Assembly (NCBI GenBank): GCA_016713645.1
Contig: JADJOU010000019.1
Location: forward strand, 32,365 to 96,364
Origin: Bacteroidota bacterium
GTDB lineage: Bacteria; Bacteroidota; Bacteroidia; Chitinophagales; JADJOU01
Direction: 5' to 3'
DNA: 64,000 nt
Of this stretch, positions 21,329 through 29,370 are shown one piece after another. The first letter of the stretch is position 1. Each line of letters opens with the position of its first letter. The notes below the pieces were generated by a model. The model made no database searches and was not told the DNA's origin. It saw nothing but the letters and a program-made list of their open reading frames with translations. Made by a program: the position numbers and the translations under genes.

Positions 21329-22030
21329 ACCACATAAATGCGATATTTAGCCATGAATAAATTCCATAATTTATTATTCGATTTACATTCGTGCATTCGT
21401 GGCACTTTATCTTTTCGCAGCTTTCGCTGCAAGCACTCACCACATAAATGCGATTTTTAGCCACGCTGTGTCACCACAAGGTGTAGGTGAAATGCACGAA
21501 TACATTTCGAAAATCACCATTCGTTTTACATTCTTGCATTCCCCCTACTTCGTGGTAACTCTGCTTGGCAAATCTTTTCGCAGCTTTCGCTGCACTCACC
21601 ACATAAATGCGATTTTTTAGCCACGAATGCACGAATACATTCCGCCAATTTATTCGTTTTACATTCATGCATTCGTGGCAAAATCAATTAGTCAATTCTG
21701 CCTGCTTTGCAGGAAATAGAGTGGAAAAAATTCACCACGACATAGGATAAATTAGCCACGCTGTGTCACCACTAGGTGTAGGTGAAATACACGAATACAT
21801 TCTGTATGCCAATATTCGTTTTACATTCGTGCATTCCCCCTACTTCGTGGGGACACGGCGTGACAAATCTTTTCGCAGCTTTCGCTGCAAGCACTCACCA
21901 CATAAATGCAATTTTTAGCCACGAATACATTGCGTAATTTAATATTCGTTTTAAATTCGTGCATTCGTGGCAATCTTTTAGCAGCATTCGCTGCTAGAAT
22001 TCACCACTTATTTATTATTAGCCACACCTT
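21329..22030. repeat. Repeat block A: nested inverted repeats with mirrored mini-hairpin inserts
   Basis: Five units and a remnant, spaced 105-165 bases. A typical unit is CACCACATAAATGCGATTTT, then the left arm GCCACGAATGCACGAAT, a 35-45 base loop, the right arm ATTCGTGCATTCGTGGC, then a small hairpin. Intact arm pair: 21621-21637 and 21664-21680. The units at 21461-21570 and 21756-21864 carry an extra 23-25 bases at the same site in both arms, between GCCACG and AATGCACGAAT: left inserts 21467-21491 and 21762-21786, right inserts with CCCCTACTTCGTGG cores. The inserts are complementary, so the long stem is kept. Closing hairpins are GCAGCTTTCGCTGC (21418, 21581, 21876) or CCTGCTTTGCAGG (21702). 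No gene is supported here. Confidence 0.85.
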
Positions 22031-22066
22031 AAAAGGCCGCAAGAACAGCATTCTCATTATTCGATG

Positions 22067-22101
22067 AAAAAAAAATGCCCCTGCAATATGCAGAGGCATT
22101 A
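22067..22101 (-). terminator. Rho-independent terminator of the PKD-domain protein gene
   Basis: On the minus strand AATGCC.CTGC pairs with GCAG.GGCATT (10 pairs, one internal mismatch) and is followed by nine T bases. It sits about 40 bases after the restored stop codon of the PKD gene. Confidence 0.85.
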
Positions 22102-22142
22102 AAATAACCTTTATTTATTTTAGCTGTGTTAGGTAGATCCCA

Positions 22143-24557
22143 TTAATTTGAAATCGTCATATTCGCTTTATAGATATCCTTTCCATCTTGCTTCACACTC
22201 GGATGATATGAGCGCCATCAATGAGTTTTGAAATATCTATCATGGTTTTCTCTTGCGAGATGCTTCCAGATAAGATTCTTTCTCCTTTCAAATTATACAT
22301 CTCATAATCCAATGATTCATTGAAATGATTCACTTCAAAGTAAACGAGCCTTTTGCTGGATTTGGATATAACTTAATCGCTCCCGTTTGCAATTCGTTTA
22401 TCAAGTTGTTTTTATGAGAATTGTTTTACAATTTGTATCAGCACCACATACATTGGTTGCTATTCTGCAAAGTTTGAAGCTGCTGTCTTTTCCATAGGTA
22501 TGACTCGGAGTAGCGCCAGATCCATTGGATGTGCCATCACCCCAAATCCAAGTTATGGAAGTAGCATTCACACTGCTGTCATTGATAGACAATACGCGCT
22601 TATTGATGGTGGTTTTATAGCCTCCACTTGGTTTAGTACAAGTAATGGTGATTTGTTGACAAGATGAATCAGAGCCACAAGCATTGCTCATAATGCGACA
22701 AACTGTATAAGTTCCGTTTGCGGCATAGGTATGTGTGCCAGGATTCTTTCCTGTTCCATTGGCTGTATTATCACCCCATTTCCAAACATAGTTGGTTCCA
22801 TTTGTACTATTGTCAGTCACCGTTAAATTTCTATTCACAGCGGAAAGGCTGAATGAACCAGTTGGCTTATTACAAAATGTACAAACAGTATCTCCATACT
22901 TTAAAATAAAATAGTCAGAATATTGTCCTTGATTACACGTATTAGTGGCAGGATAATTGACACCATTCAAACCAACTAAAGAGCCATTCGCCTTTGCACC
23001 AAAAATGCTATAATTCCCTCTACTATCTGATTGAAAATTGATTATGGCATTATCAAATCCGGCTATTGAGTCTTTCCAGAAACCCACATAATTGAGATTT
23101 GAGTCAATCTCCATAAATTTTGTCTTTCCAGTACCAGCATGAATTGAAGAAACAGGTGTTTGATTAAAATAGAAAGAATCAATAAAGATATTACTACCAT
23201 CACCTCTATTAATATTATTAATTGGAATTGAAATATTCTTAGTTAGAGGATCAATACCACATTGGTTGAACATATTATTATAATCAAACGTTGTAATAGA
23301 TGCAAAATTTGAAAACGAAGCTTTTTGAACAATGCCGTCTTTGGTAACTTTAAATATATTTAATCCACCATAATATTTTGGCTTTACTAAATCCTTTAAA
23401 AATTGCCCATTATATTTTGTACTATCTGCCCCTGCATCATAAATTACCAGTGCACTATTTCCATAAGGCTGAGGGTCTGTTGTATAAAAAATACCTTCTT
23501 TGAGATGATTTTTTTGACCCACTGTTAAAGGTTTAAATTTCCCTACATAATTAAAATTCTCATCCATGATAACTTGAAATTGTTCCCAATGTCTAACAGA
23601 ATCGACTATACTACCATCTATAATTAATTTGCCATATTTTAGTCCAACTCCAAAGTTACTTTCAAATTTAAAATAATCACTCTCAGCTCTTACTCTCACC
23701 CATATTCTATCCCCAATAGCACTTAACTTTCTAAATGTACCTCCATTATTAAATGTTAAAGTGTCTTTATAAATGTTTAAGTCCCCTCTATCCGAAATAT
23801 TAGCAATCTTCTTTACCAATGTTATATTTCCAGTATTACCATCTGCTTTTATCAAATAAAATCCTCTGTCAAAAGTATTGTTCTGACCAATAATATTACC
23901 TGTATCCTTTACAAATAATACAATAAGATTACCTTTGTAGTCTATACAATGATCAATGGCCTTATTGAAATTTACAAAATTCTTATTTATAGGATCTTTT
24001 TGATATTCCATTTCGAATTTGGTACGAAACATCAAATTCCCATTTCTATCATATTTCACTAAAAACCATCCATTACCTCTTCTTGGGGTATTTGAGGGAG
24101 TTCTTCTCAGTGTATCTTTATCAAAAACAGATATTGATACTGAGGGAGTATCATTTGCTCTTACAATAAAAATATTGGCATTTTTATCAATGACCATTCC
24201 AGAGAACACTGATGAACTTCTCTTATACCAGAGCATATCGCCCTTACAATTGAACTTTGCTAACATGGAAAAACCTCCACTTGTAGAACTTAACACCCCT
24301 GGTAAAGTAATAGTTGAACCAGAATTGCCATTCTTTACCAAACTAGAACCAGCATTACTTGGAATGCAATGCACATAAACATTCCCAGAATCATCTATTT
24401 GCATACTTTCAGTATTTCCTTGATCTAACCTTCCATCAAAACTGTATGTAGTCATCTTATTCACATCATTGATCCATTGCCATGTTTTTGGCTGTGCATG
24501 AATAATAAATGAATTTAAAAATAATAGCGCGGTGATTAATTTGATTTTTTGTTTCAT
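22143..24557 (-). CDS. T9SS-secreted protein with two PKD domains (frameshifted 3-prime end)
   Basis: The uninterrupted part encodes 718 residues: signal peptide (about 1-21), a propeller-like region with repeated FNCKGDMLWYKRS / KYDRNGNLMFRTK / GDTVCTFC motifs as in SBBP-repeat proteins, then two PKD-like domains at about 565-718 (YVWKWGDNTANG, GTHTYAANGTYTVCRI, ITWIWGDGTSNG, PSHTYGKDSSFKLC). After the nominal stop at 22401, about three single-base breaks hide a complete T9SS sorting domain (IKLYPNPAKGSF, YEMYNLKGERIL, ISKLIDGAHIIRV, ending DIYKANMTISN) down to 22143. The total is about 805 residues. The gene is flanked by repeat blocks A and B, which share a segment of about 433 bases in direct orientation. 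Confidence 0.8.
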
Positions 24558-24660
24558 ATAAGATTAAAATTGATGTTACGAAAAGTAAATATTAAAAAAA
24601 AAAATGAATTATTTTAAAAAAGTGGTGTTTTGTAAATTTTTCTGAAACTTTTAATACAAT

Positions 24661-25490
24661 CATACGCCAATTAAATGCAATTTATTAGCCGCATTCCACC
24701 TACTTCAAGGGGACGCGGCTTCGCATATCTTTTCGCAGCTTTCGCTGCTAGCAATAACCACTTATTTAAGTATAATTTGCCACGAATGCACGAATACATT
24801 CTATAATTTATTATTCGATTTACATTCGTGTATTCGTGGCAAATCTTTTAGCAGCTTTCGCTGCTAGAATTCACCACATAAATGCAATTTTTAGCCACGA
24901 ATGCACGAATACATTTCGAAAATCACCATTCGTTTTACATTCTTGCATTCCCCCTACTTCGTGGTAACTCTGCTTGGCAAATCTTTTCGCAGCTTTCGCT
25001 GCAAGCACTCACCACATAAATGCGATTTTTAGCCACGAATGCACGACTACATTCCGCAATTTATTCGTTTTACATTCGTGCATTCGTGGCAAATCAATTA
25101 GTCAATTCTGCCTGCTTTGCAGGGAAATAGAGTGGTAAAAATTCACCACTACAAAGGATAAATTAGCCACGCTGTGTCACCACTAGGTGTAGGTGAAATA
25201 CACGAATACATCCTGTATGCCAATATTCGTTTTACATTCGTGCATTCCCCCTACTTCGTGGGGACACGGCGTGACAAATCTTTTCGCAGCTTTCGCTGCA
25301 AGCACTCACCACATAAATGCAATTTTTAGCCACGCTGTGTCACCACAAGGTGTAGGTGAAATGCACGAATACATCCTGTATGCCAATATTCGTTTTAAAT
25401 TCGTGCATTCCCCCTACTTCGTGGGGACGCGGCGTGGCAAAACTTATTAGAAGCATTCCCCCTACTTCGCGGGGACATCGTGGCTAAAAA
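24661..25490. repeat. Repeat block B: second copy of the nested palindromic units
   Basis: Five or six units of the same design as block A. 24900-25334 matches 21492-21924 nearly base for base in direct orientation. Simple arms: 24779-24795 with 24824-24840, and 25032-25048 with 25074-25090. Insert in the right arm only: 24894-24910 with 24939-24978. Inserts in both arms: 25166-25274 and 25329-25438. Closing hairpins: GCAGCTTTCGCTGC or its TAGCAGC variant, and CCTGCTTTGCAGG at 25111-25123. Against block A, one homologous unit differs by loss of the left insert and another by presence of both inserts. Degenerate arm pieces lie at both ends. Open frames crossing the block are not genes. Confidence 0.85.
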
Positions 25491-25521
25491 AGTCATATTA
25501 CTCAAAACTATCCGTTTCCAC

Positions 25522-25529
25522 TATATTTG
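25522..25529 (+). promoter_or_regulatory. Possible -7 box TATATTTG for the ABM-fold gene
   Basis: TAnnTTTG match ending 17 bases before the ATG at 25547, a normal leader distance. No clear -33 TTG. Confidence 0.4.
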
Positions 25530-25546
25530 CCTTCAATCTATATTAT

Positions 25547-25828
25547 ATGTTGCGTATCGTAAAAATGAGTTTTGATCAAGAGAGAACAGCGGGATTCATC
25601 GATCATTTCAAAAAGATAAAACCCACCATAGAATCCATGCCCGGATGCTTGGGCGTGAAACTATTGCGTGATAAAGGCAATCCGAATATATTCTTTACGT
25701 ATAGCGAATGGGTGGATGAAAACGCCCTAAACGCTTATCGATCGACTCCATTTTTCAGTGAGACCTGGACGACTGTGAAGCAATGGTTTAATGACAAGCC
25801 TGAGGCTTGGAGTGTGGATAGTGTGTAA
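25547..25828 (+). CDS. ABM-fold (antibiotic biosynthesis monooxygenase-like) small protein
   Basis: 93 residues, a dimeric ferredoxin-like alpha/beta fold expected from the pattern MLRIVKMSF..., FIDHFKKIKPTIESMPGCLG, VKLLRDKGNPNIFFTYSEW and FFSETWTTVKQWF. The SEW motif and the run of aromatic residues are typical of ABM-domain proteins (putative quinol monooxygenase or heme-degrading relatives). Heme-oxygenase or monooxygenase activity cannot be told from sequence alone. Its last 46 bases (25777-25822) are duplicated at 27591-27636 beyond the next gene, showing it sits at the edge of a tandem duplication. Confidence 0.75.
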   Translation: MLRIVKMSFDQERTAGFIDHFKKIKPTIESMPGCLGVKLLRDKGNPNIFFTYSEWVDENALNAYRSTPFFSETWTTVKQWFNDKPEAWSVDSV

Positions 25829-25833
25829 AATCC

Positions 25834-27430
25834 CTATTTTACAGAAATGCGTGCAATTCTATATTCTTTGACTTGATACATTCCAAACTTCCCTCCTAAT
25901 ATAAATAATTCATTATTAATATTGGCACTTACATTAGGTAAAAGTAGAAATTTTTCGTCTTTTGAATCAATTAGTGCGTTGCGCTCTGCCTTTCCTGTTT
26001 TATTATCAATTGACACAATTGCTGTTGACACTTTTTTAAGTTTTGTATTATCAATTGGTCGCTGATTTAATTTTTGTTTAAGATTATCTTCATTATCAGA
26101 ATAAATCAAATACAATTTATCTTGACTTAAAAATGAAACATAGGTTCCAATATCTGGTCTATCATAGATCATATTCGTTGGAATATTGACTAACCATTCA
26201 AATTGCCCATTTGGATCAATCCCACAGACAAATTTATCACCATAAATATAAGTTGAAATATAGGTTCTTCCTCCCCTCCCATCTGAAGTTGAAACTGTAA
26301 AACTATTAAATTCTTCTGCTAATAGAAAAGCTCCTCCATCAGGTCTTGCTTTCAAATCTTTAATCAGAAAATTATTAGAAATTCCTAAATCACCCCCTTT
26401 ATCTTTTACAGTAAAGCCCTTTTTAACACTCCTCATTGAATTCACAAATTGATCAGAAAATTCTTTAACTGATTCTTTAATAATCTTTCCTGTATTATCC
26501 ATTTGAATGTAAGCAACACCCTCTGTGAGTTTTTTATTCGCTCCTATTACGGAATAAAATCCTGCACAAATTAAATTGTTTTTGCTCCAGCTAAATTTAG
26601 GTTGAATTATTTTTTATTGCCAAAATTTAAAGAAAAATCTTCCCCCTTCCCATTATTATCAAACTTCCTCAAGGTATAAATCCCATTACTTTTTTGCTTC
26701 ATGTCACTTACGCTATTATATGCAATTCCAATAGAATAAAAGCTTCCATCATTGCCTAAAGTAGTTACAATATTTACAAAAAAATCATGATTTTGAATCA
26801 TATCTAATTCACTCGACCACAATTTATTTAAACTCAAATCATAAACAGTAAGCAACCTCTTATTAAATCTTCCTTTCTCTTTACCACTCAATGGGATACT
26901 AGCCAAAATAGCAAATTTTGAATTGTCCTCACTATAGTACACAATTCGATCGTCATTATAATTTTGATTGGTCAAATCAAAATCAAAAAATGGCAATCTA
27001 GACTCCTTAATAATCTTCTGTGATACCTCTAAAATCATTTTAGGCTTATCAAATTCCATCGTCTGGGTGTTTAAAGTCCAAACGTAATTATTGATTTTCC
27101 CTTCTTTACTCTGCTCTAGTTCTGTAATTAATACAATATTATTATTCACCATTCTCGAATCAATAAGTTCCATCCCTTTTATTTCAGCATCTAGATCTAC
27201 TTCTACTGATTTCACAATACTAAACATATTGTCCATTTTAGTATAGTTCAGTTTATTTTTCTCCTCCCTTTGAGGTACATATGTGTCCCATCAGACCCCA
27301 TAATGTCACTTATTTCAAATTTTTTTTTATCAATTTCTATTTCATCGCTAATAGTGAGCGAAGCATTTTGTGAAACTCCATTTAAAATAAAAAACAGACA
27401 AAATAAAATAGTTAGATATTTCATACTCAT
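25834..27430 (-). CDS. Secreted protein of unknown function, paralogue of the next gene (two frameshifts)
   Basis: Three frame pieces (27430-27248, 27236-26607, 26502-25834) form one protein of about 532 residues when single A bases are restored in A runs near 27261 and 26606. The joins read YLKGRRKNKLNYTKMDN and FGNKKIIQPKFSWSKN, matching the paralogue. Signal peptide at the N-terminus (MKYLTILFCLFFILNGVSQ). Likely start is the second Met (27424), as in the paralogue. Shared motifs: TISDEIEIDKKKFEISDI, VWTLNTQTM, FAILASIP, NDGSFYSIGIAY, GAFLLAEE, FVCGIDPNGQFEWL, GKAERNALIDSKDE. The pattern suggests a beta-propeller; I do not recognise the family. It converges on the ABM-fold gene, with the stop codons 5 bases apart. 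Confidence 0.7.
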
Positions 27431-27590
27431 TATCGTTTGATTTAATTATGTTATACAAAGTAAGACATATATTTTAAATGCCTTTTTTATTCAATTACAA
27501 CATTAAAGAAAAAAAGACAATTGAATGAACAAAATTCAGAATATTTCCGATAAATTAAAAAATCGAGAGGTAGAACTCTTGTAATGGATA

Positions 27591-27636
27591 GAAGCAATGG
27601 TTTAATGACAAGCCTGAGGCTTGGAGTGTGGATAGT
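27591..27636. repeat. Duplicated 3-prime tail of the ABM-fold gene
   Basis: 46 bases identical to 25777-25822, the end of the ABM-fold coding region, now stranded between the two paralogous secreted-protein genes. It marks the junction of a tandem duplication of about 1.8 kb (unit from about 25777 to about 27590). The copy has no start and is not a gene. Confidence 0.9.
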
Positions 27637-27695
27637 ATCCACTAAAACAGGAATAATCAAAAGTAAATTGAATAGCTAGCTACTTGAATCTTTCG

Positions 27696-29300
27696 TTAAA
27701 AGCTAATCTTAGCTATTTTAAATTCCTTTACGGTGAACACTCCAATCTTACCACCTAAAATATACATCTCACCATTTAAGTTAGCGTATACTTTTGGCAT
27801 AATCACGAATTCTTCATCTTTTGAATCGATTAATTCGCGTCTTTCTGCCTTTCCAGTTTTGATATCTATACCAACAATTCCTGCAGATAGTCTCTTATAT
27901 TTAACTTTTGAATTTGGTCTTTCATTCAATTTTTTCTTGAGGTTAATTTCATTATCAAGGTATATCATGTACAAATTGCTTTGATTTGAAAAAGTAGCAA
28001 TTGTCCCAATTTCACGATTGGTAAAAGTCATATTCGTAGGAATATCAGTCAACCATTCAAAATCGCCATTAGGACTAATTCCGCAAACAAACTTATCGCC
28101 AAACACATAATAGGTCGTGGATGTTGAAGTAGTTCCTCGACCACTGCTATTCGTAGTGTATGTTGTAACTGTATAGGAAGAATATTCTTCTGCAAATAGA
28201 AACGCTCCTCCATCAGGTCTAGCTTGCAATCCTCTAATTTTAAAATTATCAGAAATCCCAATTTCTCCGTCTTTATTTTTCTCCGTTGAACTTTTCTTGG
28301 CATCGCGCATAGATTGAATAAAATCATCCGGAAATTCCTTAAAAGATTCTTTGATAACCTTCCCCTGCTTATCCATTTGTATATATGCAATTCCCTCAGT
28401 AATATTCTTCTTAGACCCTTTTATATAATAAAATCCAGCGCAAATTAGAAAATTATCACTCCAATTAAATGTTGGACTAACGATTGCTTTATCTCCAAAA
28501 TCCAATTTCGTTTCATGGGCATTGCCTTTATTATCATACGTAATAATCATATTCGTGCCATTCTTACCCTTCTTCATTTCCTTCTCATCATCATACGCCA
28601 AACCAATAGAGTGATAACTTCCATCATTCCCTAGCGCATTTTCCCTTGACACGAAAAATTCATGACTTTTGGGAACTTCCAATTCACTTGACCAAAGTTT
28701 ATTTTGATTTATATCAAAAACATTCATCAGAAACTTGTTGTATTTTCCCTCCTCTTTATCATTCGGTGGAATACTTGCTAGAATAGCAAACTTTGAAGTA
28801 TCTGCGCTATAAAACACCTCTCTTTGATCGCTAAAATTCCCATTGGTTAATCCAATTCCCATAAAGCTAAATTTAGGCCTTTTGATAACCTTTTGAGAGA
28901 CTTCTAAAATAATTTTAGGTTGGTCAAAGGTCATTGTTTGCGTGTTCAAGGTCCAAACGTAATTGGTAATCTTTCCTTCTTTTTTTTGCTCCAATTCTGT
29001 GATCAATACAATATTGTTCTTAACCATTCTGATATCGATTAATTCCATATCCTTAATCACTTTATCCTTATCAACTTCAATTGATTTCTGTATTTTAAAT
29101 GATTTATCCATACTGGCAAACCACAATTTATTCCCCCGATATCCTTTGAGATAAATTAATTTTCCATCAGAACCTAAGATGTCATTAATCGCAAATTTTT
29201 TATTATCAATTTCCAACTCATCACTAATAACTAGTTTGGCTTTTTGAGCATAGTTTGTGAGGGACAAAAGCATGCAGCACGCGAGATATAGATATTTCAT
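27696..29300 (-). CDS. Secreted protein of unknown function (intact paralogue)
   Basis: 534 residues, uninterrupted. Signal peptide 1-18 (ending NYAQ). Repeated short beta-strand motifs such as YLKGYRGNKLWFASMD, VWTLNTQTMTFDQPK, FAILASIPPNDKEEGKY, GLAYDDEKEM, AYIQMDKQGKVIKE, FKIRGLQARPDGGAFLFAEE and FVCGISPNGDFEWLTDIPTN suggest a six- or seven-bladed propeller. There is no T9SS sorting domain and no lipobox, so it is probably periplasmic. It lies 70 bases downstream of a TonB receptor on the same strand. It is clearly related along its whole length to the preceding gene copy. A sensor or binding partner of the receptor is possible but only by position. Confidence 0.75.
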   Translation of the reverse strand: MKYLYLACCMLLSLTNYAQKAKLVISDELEIDNKKFAINDILGSDGKLIYLKGYRGNKLWFASMDKSFKIQKSIEVDKDKVIKDMELIDIRMVKNNIVLITELEQKKEGKITNYVWTLNTQTMTFDQPKIILEVSQKVIKRPKFSFMGIGLTNGNFSDQREVFYSADTSKFAILASIPPNDKEEGKYNKFLMNVFDINQNKLWSSELEVPKSHEFFVSRENALGNDGSYHSIGLAYDDEKEMKKGKNGTNMIITYDNKGNAHETKLDFGDKAIVSPTFNWSDNFLICAGFYYIKGSKKNITEGIAYIQMDKQGKVIKESFKEFPDDFIQSMRDAKKSSTEKNKDGEIGISDNFKIRGLQARPDGGAFLFAEEYSSYTVTTYTTNSSGRGTTSTSTTYYVFGDKFVCGISPNGDFEWLTDIPTNMTFTNREIGTIATFSNQSNLYMIYLDNEINLKKKLNERPNSKVKYKRLSAGIVGIDIKTGKAERRELIDSKDEEFVIMPKVYANLNGEMYILGGKIGVFTVKEFKIAKISF

Positions 29301-29370
29301 ACCTTATTTTTTAATTATTAAAGCACAATAATATATAAAAAAACCTAAAATCAAGAAAAATGGCAAAAAA

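Noticed and set aside
21399..21668. Small open reading frames inside repeat blocks A and B (also 25193-25450)
   Set aside because: The translations simply decode the repeat words (for example HHINAIFSHAVSPQGVGEMHE) on either strand, with no start context or family likeness.
21329..25490. CRISPR array
   Set aside because: The repeats are long, internally palindromic, spaced irregularly (105-165 bases) and the material between them is itself repeated. There are no unique spacers and no cas genes.
21329..25490. Composite transposon or insertion sequence bounded by blocks A and B
   Set aside because: No transposase gene, no terminal inverted repeat of insertion-sequence type and no target duplication is visible; the enclosed gene is an ordinary T9SS cargo gene.
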